From Rhodovulum sulfidophilum DSM 1374 (GTDB taxonomy: Bacteria; Pseudomonadota; Alphaproteobacteria; Rhodobacterales; Rhodobacteraceae), in NCBI RefSeq assembly GCF_001633165.1, contig NZ_CP015418.1, positions 2,108,001 to 2,172,000 of the forward strand: a DNA stretch of 64,000 bases, given 5' to 3'. The notes beneath the pieces are model-generated. The model did not search any database. It had not been told where the DNA came from and was given only the letters and a program-made list of their open reading frames with translations. Position 1 is the first letter of the stretch; every line of letters begins with the position of its first letter. Shown piece after piece: positions 17,333-24,950 of this stretch. Both the position numbers and the translations under genes were made by a program.

Positions 17333-17419
17333 GCGGTCGTGGCGGAATTGGTAGACGCGCAGCGTTGAGGTCGCTGTGGGGTAACTCCCGTGGAAGTTCG
17401 AGTCTTCTCGACCGCACCA
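17333..17419 (+). tRNA. tRNA-Leu (anticodon GAG)
   Basis: The acceptor arm GCGGTCG (17333-17339) pairs with CGACCGC (17409-17415), followed by discriminator A and an encoded CCA (17417-17419). The anticodon stem CAGCG/CGCTG encloses TTGAGGT, giving anticodon GAG. A long variable arm between anticodon and T arm is as expected for a leucine tRNA. It is 87 nt with CCA. Confidence 0.96.
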
Positions 17420-17712
17420 TAGTCCAAGCAAGATCAAGGCCTTACGGCTGTGTTTCGACGCAGTCCCCGATATGGTCCTCCATGGCGACGAGAGATGCCG
17501 GGGGATCTGGCGGCGTTGATTTCATGCTTCGCCCTTTTCAAGCCATGGCTGAATGTCCTCGAATCTCGCGAGCCTCACGTTCCAGCGTTTGATGCTGCGC
17601 CACTCGCCTCCGGCAGGGGCTATCCATCGGTGACAGGCGGATGTGCTGACCCCTAGCAAAGCGGGGGTATCCCTCGGTTTTTGGGGGGCGGCAGTGGCAT
17701 TGTCCCGGCTGG
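17420..17712. other. Non-coding stretch downstream of tRNA-Leu
   Basis: No gene is supported. It leads into a decayed IS3 element; a TGCTGACCCC near 17643 resembles the ends of some IS3 elements and may be its left terminus, but the matching right end is not clear. Confidence 0.35.
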
Positions 17713-18190
17713 ATGGCCGAGGAAATTGTGGGGAAGAAAACGCGATTCACCGGAGCCCGGATCATCGGCCTCCTGCGGCAGGCGGGGAACACCGTCCTTG
17801 CCGAAAGGCGCGCCGGCGGATCGGCCTGTCATCAGCGCGTCCGGAAGATCTCTGTCGATGCCCTTGCACGGATCGCTTCATCTCCGAGGTCCCAAGCCGT
17901 GGCACGGAATTCCGGACAGTCTCACCGGGATATGTCAGTGGCACGCTCCTGGAATGAGCCGAGAGCAGGGGCATCGCCCTGACCCGCATCCATTCCGGCA
18001 GGCCCCGGCAGAACGCCTATGGTGAGCGCGGCAACCGGACGGTCCGGCGCAAATGACTGCCCTCTACAGGTTCGAAAGCATCCAATAGGTGTGGCAGGTA
18101 GCCACCGAGTGGCGCGGGTCCCAAGACACCAAACGTCCCAATATGGGCGCCGTCGCTTCCATTTACCGCCTGACGGCAGAATGCCGGATC
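17713..18190 (+). pseudogene. Decayed IS3-family transposase (orfA and orfB relics)
   Basis: Pieces of an IS3 transposase survive in order on the plus strand but are joined by deletions, frameshifts and stops. KKTRFTGARIIGLLRQA (17731-17781) is the helix-turn-helix start of OrfA. From about 17980, TRIHSGRPRQNAYGERGNRT matches the OrfB catalytic region normally read IQPGKPQQNAYVERFNRT, including the last acidic residue of the DDE triad. After a stop, LYRFESIQ and WQVATEW and then TKRPNMG match the C-terminal YLFDSIEEVQ...HERPNM. Most of OrfB between these is gone, so the element is dead and old. Confidence 0.75.
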
Positions 18191-18331
18191 GGGCCTGTGT
18201 CACCCCCGTTTTCGCCAGAGATGGCAGCGCCGCAACCGAGACGTAAAACCACCTGGGAAAAGGTTGGAGCCTGTCCGGAGGAACCGAACCAGCTCTCACG
18301 GGCCGGGATGGGGCGTGACACGAAGGCTCAT

Positions 18332-18363
18332 GAAAAACGGCGCCCCCCGACTTGGGAGGCGCC
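18332..18363 (-). terminator. Rho-independent terminator of the binding-protein gene
   Basis: On the minus strand CGGCGCCTCCC and GGGGGGCGCCG pair around a short AAGTC loop, followed by GTTTTTC. It lies 37 bp beyond the stop of the substrate-binding protein gene. Confidence 0.85.
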
Positions 18364-18399
18364 GCCCGTTCGTTCTTAGGGTCCTGGTCGCGCGTGGCC

Positions 18400-19443
18400 T
18401 CAGAAGCCTGCCTTGATCTTCTCGAAGGCGGCCGATTGCTTCTCGCGCAGCTCGCCCGGCATCGGCAACTGGGCCAGCACCGGCACGTCGATCGGCCCGA
18501 GCCCGATCGCGGTCAGCGCCTCGTTTCCGATCGCGGCCATCGCCTTGGCATTCGCCTGGCCGTAGCCCGCATCGAGCAGGGCCTTGGTCGAGGAGGGGGC
18601 AAGCGTGGCATTGAGGAAGTCATAGGCCTTCTGTTCGGAGCCGGGGCCGTCCTTCAGGTCGACATAGCCGCAGACCCAGAGCGACGAGCCCTCCTTGGCC
18701 TCGCGCTGGAACCCGACCGGAAAGCCCTGATCGACCATGGTCGGCAAGGTCTCGTTCCAGGCCCAGGAGACCAGCACCTCGCCCGAGGCCAGCAGCTGCG
18801 CCAGCTCGGCCGGATCGGTCCAGTAGGTGCGCAGGTTCGGATGCACATCGCGCAGCCAGGCGACGGCGGCGTCGAACTGGGCATCGGTGACGGTGCTCCA
18901 GTTGGTGGTGCCGGTCGCCAGATAGGCCAGGGCGAAGGCGTCGTCGACATTGTCGGGCAGCGTCACCCGGCCCGCATATTCGGGGTTCTTGAACACGTCG
19001 AGCGAGGCCACGTCCCCGGCCGGGACGTCCTCGGTGTTGTAGGCGATGGCGGTCGAGCCGAAATCGGTCGGCACGAAATAGACCTCGGCGCCGGTATCGG
19101 CCACGTCGGTGCCCTTGAGATCGGCGTTGATATGTTCCCAGGCGGTGATCCTCGATGTGTCCCAGGGCTCGAGAATGCCGGATTCGATCCATTTCGTGAC
19201 CGAGCCCGCGCAGATATGGCTGACATCGGTCCTGAAGCCCGAGCGCAGCTTCTGGAGCGCCTCCTCCTCGTCGCCGAAGAAGGTGAAGCTCGGCTCCTGG
19301 CCGTATTTTTCGGCGTAATCGGCATGGAAGGCCGGGATCTCGAAGCCGGAATAGTCGAAGACAAGCAGATCGGGGTCGGCGGCCCAGGCGGCGGACCCGG
19401 CGATCAGGGCCACGGTGCTGACGAGAATCGGGCGGATGGTCAT
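18400..19443 (-). CDS. Periplasmic substrate-binding protein of a spermidine/putrescine-type ABC transporter
   Basis: 347 residues with an N-terminal signal peptide cleaved after SAAWA. The body has the PotD/PotF-type fold: LLVFDYSGFEIPAFHADY near the start, VSHICAGSVTKWIESGILEP, YFVPTDFGSTAIAYNTED and VTLPDNVDDAFALAYLATG. Its ligand is probably a polyamine or related small cation, but the binding residues are not diagnostic. The ATG at 19443 has AGGGA upstream. No permease or ATPase genes adjoin it, so it is an orphan here. A clear terminator follows. Confidence 0.82.
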   Translation of the reverse strand: MTIRPILVSTVALIAGSAAWAADPDLLVFDYSGFEIPAFHADYAEKYGQEPSFTFFGDEEEALQKLRSGFRTDVSHICAGSVTKWIESGILEPWDTSRITAWEHINADLKGTDVADTGAEVYFVPTDFGSTAIAYNTEDVPAGDVASLDVFKNPEYAGRVTLPDNVDDAFALAYLATGTTNWSTVTDAQFDAAVAWLRDVHPNLRTYWTDPAELAQLLASGEVLVSWAWNETLPTMVDQGFPVGFQREAKEGSSLWVCGYVDLKDGPGSEQKAYDFLNATLAPSSTKALLDAGYGQANAKAMAAIGNEALTAIGLGPIDVPVLAQLPMPGELREKQSAAFEKIKAGF

Positions 19444-19576
19444 GGGCTTCCCTCGCTTTGGGGGTTGGATCGGATTCACGCTAGTCGTGCGCCGGGCTCC
19501 GCTCAAGGGTATTGGCGGGGACTCGCCTCTGCCGCGCCGGTCTGCCACAAGGGGGCCCAGAGAAGAGGACGGACAG

Positions 19577-20098
19577 ATGGGACAGGCAGTGGTCACGGTC
19601 GGGTGGTGCCGGCTGATGGCGCGATACAATCGCTGGCAGAACCGCGCGATGATGGAGGAGGTCGCCCGGCTTGACGCGGCCGAGCGCATGGCGCCGCGCG
19701 GGGCCCATTGGGGATCGATCCAGGGCACGATGGCGCATCTGCTCTGGGCCGATCATGTCTGGATGTCGCGGCTTGACGGCTGGGAGGCGCCGCATGCCCG
19801 TCTCGAGGACAGCGCCGGCTTCGTCGCCGACTGGTCGGAATACCGCTCGAAGCGGCAGATCACCGATGCCCGGATCAGCCGCTGGTCGCAGGGCCTGTCC
19901 GAGGCCGATCTCGCGGAGGATCTGTCCTGGTATTCGGGGGCGGCGGGGCGCGAGATGACCGTGCCGCGCGCGATCTGCATCGTTCACATGTTCAATCACC
20001 AGACTCATCACCGCGGCCAGATCAGTGCGATGCTGACGGCGGCCGGGGTGCTGACGGCCCCGACAGATCTGTTTCTGATGCCGGATCTCGTCGGTTAG
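19577..20098 (+). CDS. DinB family protein
   Basis: 173 residues from ATG 19577, with AGAGGAC just upstream. The three-histidine metal site of the DinB/YfiT four-helix bundle is visible: MAHLLWADHVWMSRL (first His) and HMFNHQTHHRGQISAMLTAAG (the other two). Such proteins are metal-dependent thiol transferase-like enzymes, often with mycothiol or bacillithiol; the substrate here is unknown. It is divergent from the binding-protein gene and 26 bp upstream of acuI, perhaps co-transcribed with it. Confidence 0.88.
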   Translation: MGQAVVTVGWCRLMARYNRWQNRAMMEEVARLDAAERMAPRGAHWGSIQGTMAHLLWADHVWMSRLDGWEAPHARLEDSAGFVADWSEYRSKRQITDARISRWSQGLSEADLAEDLSWYSGAAGREMTVPRAICIVHMFNHQTHHRGQISAMLTAAGVLTAPTDLFLMPDLVG

Positions 20099-20124
20099 GG
20101 AAAACCAGAAAGAGGGAAACAAGC

Positions 20125-21117
20125 ATGTTCAAGGCGCTGGTCGTCGAGAAGGACGAAGAGGGCAAGACCCATGCCGCGGTGCAAAATCTTGACGAGGACC
20201 GTCTGCCCGAGGGCGATGTCACGGTCGCGGTCGAGTATTCGACGCTGAACTACAAGGACGGTCTGTGCCTGGGCTCGGGCGGCGGGCTGGTGCGTCAATG
20301 GCCGCATGTGCCGGGGATCGACTTTGCCGGGGTGGTCCAGCAAAGCGCCGATCCGCGCTACAAGCCCGGCGACCGGGTGGTGCTGACCGGCTGGCGCGTG
20401 GGCGAGGTGCATTGGGGCGGCTATGCCCAGCGGGCGCGGGTCAAGGCCGACTGGCTGGTGCCGCTGCCCGACGGGCTGTCGACCCATTCGGCGATGGCGG
20501 TCGGCACGGCGGGCATGGCCGCGATGCTGGCGGTGATCGCGCTGGAGGATCACGGGCTGAAGCCCGGCGACGGTCCGGTCCTGGTCACCGGCGCCTCGGG
20601 AGGCGTGGGCTCGGTGGCGACGGCGGTGCTGGCGAAGCTGGGCCATGAGGTGGCGGCGGTGACCGGCCGCCCCGGGTCCGAGGACTATCTGCGTGCCCTC
20701 GGGGCCAGCCAGGTCGTGCAGCGCGAGGACTTGTCCGAGGTGACGCGCAAGCCGCTCGAAAGCGAGCTCTGGGCCGGCTGCGTCGACCCGGTGGCGGGCG
20801 CGATGCTGGGCCGGGTCCTGAAGCAGATGAAATACGGTTCTTCGGTCGCGGCCGTGGGTCTTGCGGGCGGCGCGGCCATCGAGGGCGCGCTGATCACGCC
20901 CTTCATCCTGCGCGGGGTCAACCTTCTGGGCATCGACAGCGTGATGCAGCCCTACGAGGCCAGGCTGCGCGCCTGGAAGCGGATCGCGACGGACCTGCCG
21001 ATGGACCGGCTCAAGGGCATGATCCGCAGCGCGACGCTGGAAGATCTGCCAGGGCTCGGCAAGGACATCCTGAAGGGGCAGGTGCAGGGCCGGGTCGTCG
21101 TCGACCTGAACGCCTGA
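20125..21117 (+). CDS. acuI: Acrylyl-CoA reductase AcuI-type (MDR family, NADPH)
   Basis: 330 residues of the zinc-free medium-chain dehydrogenase/reductase family (YhdH/AcuI). It begins MFKALVVEKDEEGKTHAAVQ and has STLNYKDGLCLGSGGGLVR, PHVPGIDFAGVV, LTGWRVGEVHWGGYAQRA and the nucleotide motif VLVTGASGGVGSVATAVLAK. AcuI reduces acryloyl-CoA to propionyl-CoA, detoxifying acrylate from DMSP or 3-hydroxypropionate metabolism. No acuR or dddL accompanies it. A GAGGG site precedes the start, and a strong terminator follows 50 bp after the stop. Confidence 0.88.
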   Translation: MFKALVVEKDEEGKTHAAVQNLDEDRLPEGDVTVAVEYSTLNYKDGLCLGSGGGLVRQWPHVPGIDFAGVVQQSADPRYKPGDRVVLTGWRVGEVHWGGYAQRARVKADWLVPLPDGLSTHSAMAVGTAGMAAMLAVIALEDHGLKPGDGPVLVTGASGGVGSVATAVLAKLGHEVAAVTGRPGSEDYLRALGASQVVQREDLSEVTRKPLESELWAGCVDPVAGAMLGRVLKQMKYGSSVAAVGLAGGAAIEGALITPFILRGVNLLGIDSVMQPYEARLRAWKRIATDLPMDRLKGMIRSATLEDLPGLGKDILKGQVQGRVVVDLNA

Positions 21118-21128
21118 GCCTCCCGGCC

Positions 21129-21167
21129 CGGGCTTGAAACACGGGCTTGAAACACGGGCTTGAAAAG
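21129..21167 (+). repeat. Three tandem 13-bp repeats after acuI
   Basis: CGGGCTTGAAACA occurs at 21129-21141 and 21142-21154, and a third copy with its last two bases changed at 21155-21167, immediately before the acuI terminator stem. It looks like slippage duplication in the 3' untranslated region. Confidence 0.85.
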
Positions 21168-21196
21168 GGGCGCGCCGCGAGGTCGCGCCCCTTTTT
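21167..21196 (+). terminator. Rho-independent terminator of acuI
   Basis: GGGGCGCG (21167-21174) pairs with CGCGCCCC (21184-21191) around a 9-nt loop and is followed by TTTTT. Confidence 0.92.
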
Positions 21197-21447
21197 GTCT
21201 TTGGCAATCTGCTTTCTGATGGCGATCTGCTTACCCGCCCTAAGCGTCTCCTGAAAATATTTCCGTTTTTAAATCAGGGACATGGCGAAATACTGCCATG
21301 GCTTTCGCGGGCGTTGACGGCCGTTTTGGGGCGAAAGCTTGGTCTTTCTAACAAAAACTTCTAAGCTGTGCTCTGGTCCGGCGGTGGGCGGGGCAGGGCT
21401 CTGCCATGGGTGCCGCAGGGGGAAGAAGGGTCCATGAAGGAGGGTCC

Positions 21448-21891
21448 ATGTTCAAGAAGATACTGGTGCCGGTCGATCTGGCCCATGCCGAGGCGCTGAA
21501 GCGTTCCTGCGACGTCGCGGGCGATCTTGCGCGGCATTACGGCATCGGCGTCACCTATGTCGCGGTGACCGCGCCGCAGCCCGGCCGGCTGGCGCGCTCG
21601 CCCGAGGAATACCGCAAGAAGCTCGAGGCCTTTGCCCGGGCCGAGGCCGAGACCCATGGTCACCTTGCCGATGCGCGGGTGATCGTCTGTTCGGACCCGG
21701 CCGCCGAGCTCGACGCGGCGCTGATGGACGCGCTGAAAGAGGTGGGCGCCGATCTGGTGGTGATGGCGAGCCATCTGCCGGGTGTGGCCGAGCGGATCTG
21801 GCCCTCGCATGGCGGCCGGCTGGCCGGTCATGCGCGGGTCTCGGTGCTGCTGGTGCGGCCCGAGAGCGGCTCCGCGGATAGCCGCTCCTGA
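21448..21891 (+). CDS. Universal stress protein, UspA family
   Basis: 147 residues starting MFKKILVPVDLAHAEALKRS, with a near-perfect AAGGAGG site 5 nt upstream of ATG 21448. The Usp fold is shown by the KILVPVDL strand, the VGADLVVMASHLPG region and a C-terminal HARVSVLLVRP. The ATP-binding G-2x-G-9x-G(S/T) is only partly kept, so nucleotide binding is uncertain. It lies 23 bp before the BCCT transporter gene; the two are probably one operon, an arrangement seen for compatible-solute or TRAP transporters. Confidence 0.88.
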   Translation: MFKKILVPVDLAHAEALKRSCDVAGDLARHYGIGVTYVAVTAPQPGRLARSPEEYRKKLEAFARAEAETHGHLADARVIVCSDPAAELDAALMDALKEVGADLVVMASHLPGVAERIWPSHGGRLAGHARVSVLLVRPESGSADSRS

Positions 21892-21914
21892 GAATTCAAG
21901 CAGAAGGAACAAGT

Positions 21915-23567
21915 ATGAGTGACCAGACAACGGAGCAGTTAACGGATCAGGGCATTCCCGCGCCGGAAGGCGAGGTGGACCTGATCGAGACGGATTACGA
22001 GATCGGTCAGGACAATATCGAAGGCAGTCTGGGACCGTTCGGTTTTGACATCCACAACCCGGTTTTCCTGGTATCTGGCCTGTGTATCATGGCCTTCGTG
22101 TTCTACGCGCTCGCGCTGCCCGAGCAGGCAGGAGCGGTATTCGGCTGGCTGAGGCCGTTCCTGACTTCGACCTTCGACTGGTTCTTTCTGAGCGCGGCCA
22201 ATGTCTTCGTGCTGTTCTGTCTGGCGCTGATCGTGCTGCCGGTGGGGCGGGTCAGGCTGGGGGGCGCCGATGCGACGCCCGATTACAGCTATTCGGGCTG
22301 GTTCGCGATGCTGTTCGCCGCGGGCATGGGCATCGGTCTGATGTTCTTCGGCGTGCTCGAGCCGGTCTATCACATGGCGATCTCGCAGCCGCTCGGCACG
22401 CCGTCGCCCTTTGCCGCCGATGGCAGCCTGATCCCCGAGAATGTCGATGCGGCGCGCGAGATGGGGCTGGCCGCCACGATCTATCACTGGGGGCTGCACC
22501 CCTGGGCGATCTATGCCATCGTGGCGCTGGCGCTGGCGCTTTTCACCTATAACAAGGGGCTTCCGCTGACGATCCGGTCGGCCTTCTACCCGATCTTCGG
22601 CGAGAGGATCTGGGGGTGGACCGGCCATTTCATCGACATCCTTGCGGTCTTCGCCACGCTGTTCGGCCTGGCCACCTCGCTTGGTTTCGGGGCGCAGCAG
22701 GCCAATGCCGGTCTGAGCCATGTCTTCGGCGTGCCCGAGGATCTGACGGTGCAGATCCTGCTGATCACCGGCATCACCGCGATCGCGCTGATCTCGGTGC
22801 TGCGCGGGCTCGACGGCGGCGTCAAGGTGCTGTCCGAGATCAACATGATCGTCGCCGCGCTGCTGCTGGTCTTCGTGCTGGTGGCCGGGCCGACCGGCAC
22901 CATCCTGACCGATTTCGGCGAGGGCATGCTGGCCTATGTCAGGGATCTGCCGGCGCTGTCGAACCCGTTCGGCCGGGAGGATACCGACTATCTGCAGGGC
23001 TGGACCGCCTTCTACTGGGCCTGGTGGATCTCCTGGTCGCCCTTCGTCGGCATGTTCATCGCCCGCGTCAGCCGTGGCCGTACGGTGCGGGAATTCGTGA
23101 TCTGCGTGCTGGTGATCCCGAGCCTCGTCTGCGTGCTGTGGATGGCGGTCTTCGGCGGTGCGGCCATCGATCAGGTTCTGTCCGATCCGGCAGGCAGCGC
23201 GGTCAAGGCGCAGGTGATCGACGCTTACAACCCGCCGATGTCGCTCTTTGCGATGCTCGATGCGCTGCCCTGGGCGTCGATCACCTCGGTGATCGGGATC
23301 GTGCTGGTGATCGTGTTCTTCGTCACCTCGTCGGATTCGGGGTCGCTGGTGATCGACACGATCACCGCGGGCGGCAAGATCGACGCGCCGCTGCCCCAGC
23401 GGGTGTTCTGGTGCACCTTCGAGGGGGCGGTGGCCATCGTCCTCTTGGTCGGCGGCGGCCTGTCTGCGCTGCAGGCGATGGTGATCTCGACCGGGCTGCC
23501 CTTCACGCTGGTCCTGCTGGTCATGTGCTTCTCGATCTTCCGGGGACTGCAGACCGAGAGCCGCTAG
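21915..23567 (+). CDS. BCCT-family transporter (betaine/choline/DMSP type)
   Basis: 550 residues with about 12 hydrophobic helices. The BCCT signature is clear: FYWAWWISWSPFVGMFIARVSRGRTVREF (quoted in parts: WWISWSPFVGMFIARVS, then RGRTVREF) in helix 8, with the aromatic box for quaternary ammonium or sulfonium substrates. GMGIGLMFFGVLEP and TSSDSGSLVIDT are other family motifs. The N-terminal 45 residues are acidic and cytoplasmic. It imports an osmolyte or carbon source such as glycine betaine, choline or DMSP; acuI nearby makes DMSP worth testing. The uspA gene precedes it and a terminator follows. Confidence 0.92.
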   Translation: MSDQTTEQLTDQGIPAPEGEVDLIETDYEIGQDNIEGSLGPFGFDIHNPVFLVSGLCIMAFVFYALALPEQAGAVFGWLRPFLTSTFDWFFLSAANVFVLFCLALIVLPVGRVRLGGADATPDYSYSGWFAMLFAAGMGIGLMFFGVLEPVYHMAISQPLGTPSPFAADGSLIPENVDAAREMGLAATIYHWGLHPWAIYAIVALALALFTYNKGLPLTIRSAFYPIFGERIWGWTGHFIDILAVFATLFGLATSLGFGAQQANAGLSHVFGVPEDLTVQILLITGITAIALISVLRGLDGGVKVLSEINMIVAALLLVFVLVAGPTGTILTDFGEGMLAYVRDLPALSNPFGREDTDYLQGWTAFYWAWWISWSPFVGMFIARVSRGRTVREFVICVLVIPSLVCVLWMAVFGGAAIDQVLSDPAGSAVKAQVIDAYNPPMSLFAMLDALPWASITSVIGIVLVIVFFVTSSDSGSLVIDTITAGGKIDAPLPQRVFWCTFEGAVAIVLLVGGGLSALQAMVISTGLPFTLVLLVMCFSIFRGLQTESR

Positions 23568-23578
23568 CGGCGAATCTT

Positions 23579-23607
23579 CCGGGCCCTAGTCCGTAGGGCC
23601 CGGATTT
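23579..23607 (+). terminator. Terminator after the BCCT gene
   Basis: CCGGGCCCTA (23579-23588) pairs perfectly with TAGGGCCCGG (23594-23603) around GTCCG, followed by ATTT. It is nearly symmetrical and the T run is short, but it sits 11 bp after the stop. Confidence 0.75.
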
Positions 23608-23676
23608 CAAGGCGTTGCCTGGCCGCACCTGGCCGATTAGACAGGTTCCAACGGCCAGGCAGCATCTGGGTGGGCA

Positions 23677-24906
23677 ATGGTTGCGCTCGATATCGAATTT
23701 GTTCGTAATCAGTTTCCTGCCTTCGGGTACAAGGATCTGCGCGACAAGGTGTTCTGCGAGAATGCGGGCGGCTCCTATGCCTGCCGCTATGTGATCTGGC
23801 GGCTGCATCGCTTCTACCAGGAACGAAAGGTCCAGCCCCATGGCGCCTTCGGCGTCTCGCGCCTGGCGGGCGAGGAGATGGACGAGGCCCATACCCGCCT
23901 TGCCGCGCATCTGGGCATCGGCCGGGACGAGCTGCATTTCGGCCCCTCGACCAGCGCCAATACCTATGTCCTGTCCCAGGCCTTCGGCGACTGGATCGGG
24001 GCAGGCCAGGCCATTGTCGTCACCGATCAGGATCACGAGGCCAATTCCGGCGTCTGGCGGCGGCTGGCGGCGCGCGGCATCGAGATCAGGGAATGGAAGG
24101 TCGATCCCGATACCGGGCATCTCGACCCCGAGCGGCTCGAGCCGCTGCTGGACGAGACCGTGCGGCTGGTCTGCTTTCCGCATGCCTCCAACATCCTCGG
24201 CGAGGTCAACGATGTCGCCCGCATCACCGCCATGGTGCGCCGGGCGGGCGCCTTCACCTGCGTCGACGGGGTCAGCTTCGCGCCGCACGGGCTGCCCGAT
24301 CTGCCCGCGCTCGGGGCCGATATCTACCTGTTCTCGACCTACAAGACCTTCGGGCCGCATCAGGGGGTGATGCTGGTCCGGCGCGAACTGGCCTATCAGC
24401 TTCCCAACCAAGGCCATTGGTTCAACGGCGACGATGCCGTGCGCCGGTTCGATCCGGCCGGGCCCGATCACGCGCAGGTGGCGGCCACGGCCGGGATTTC
24501 GGACTATATCGACGCGCTTTACGATCACCATGTCCGGGGCGGGCGCGATGCCCATGCCCGGGCCGGGATCGTGGCCGGCATGATCCGGGCGCAGGAGACC
24601 CGGGTGCTGGAGCCGCTGCTCGATTATCTCGCGACCCGGCCGGACTTGCGCGTGCTGGGGCCGCGGGCGGCGGGGCCGACGCGGTTGCCGACGGTGTCGA
24701 TCGCGCTGGACCGCTCGGCGGCCGAGGTTGCCGGGCGTCTGGCGGCGCGCGGCGTGCTGGCCGGAGGCGGGCATTTCTACGCCCAGCGGCTGCTCGGGGC
24801 GATGGGGATCGACCCCAGGCAGGGCGTGCTGCGGCTGAGCCTGCTGCATTACACTCTCCCCGAGGAGGTTGACCGCCTGATCGCCGCGCTAGATTCGGAA
24901 CTCTAG
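23677..24906 (+). CDS. Cysteine desulfurase-like PLP enzyme without the catalytic cysteine
   Basis: 409 residues, class V aminotransferase fold. The PLP lysine is in FSTYKTFGPHQGVM, the histidine stacking on PLP in QDHEANSGVWRRL and the aspartate in CVDGVSFAPHG. In SufS/CsdA the active-site cysteine follows in a GxHCAQ-like loop; here the matching place reads GGGHFYAQRLLG, with no cysteine. The protein thus belongs to the cysteine-desulfurase-like subfamily whose reaction is not known, possibly a lyase or racemase. No suf or isc genes are near. It is followed 44 bp later by photolyase on the same strand. Confidence 0.82.
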   Translation: MVALDIEFVRNQFPAFGYKDLRDKVFCENAGGSYACRYVIWRLHRFYQERKVQPHGAFGVSRLAGEEMDEAHTRLAAHLGIGRDELHFGPSTSANTYVLSQAFGDWIGAGQAIVVTDQDHEANSGVWRRLAARGIEIREWKVDPDTGHLDPERLEPLLDETVRLVCFPHASNILGEVNDVARITAMVRRAGAFTCVDGVSFAPHGLPDLPALGADIYLFSTYKTFGPHQGVMLVRRELAYQLPNQGHWFNGDDAVRRFDPAGPDHAQVAATAGISDYIDALYDHHVRGGRDAHARAGIVAGMIRAQETRVLEPLLDYLATRPDLRVLGPRAAGPTRLPTVSIALDRSAAEVAGRLAARGVLAGGGHFYAQRLLGAMGIDPRQGVLRLSLLHYTLPEEVDRLIAALDSEL

Positions 24907-24950
24907 GACCCGCAGCGTGGCGGGCCTTCAAGGGGACATGGCAAAACCGG

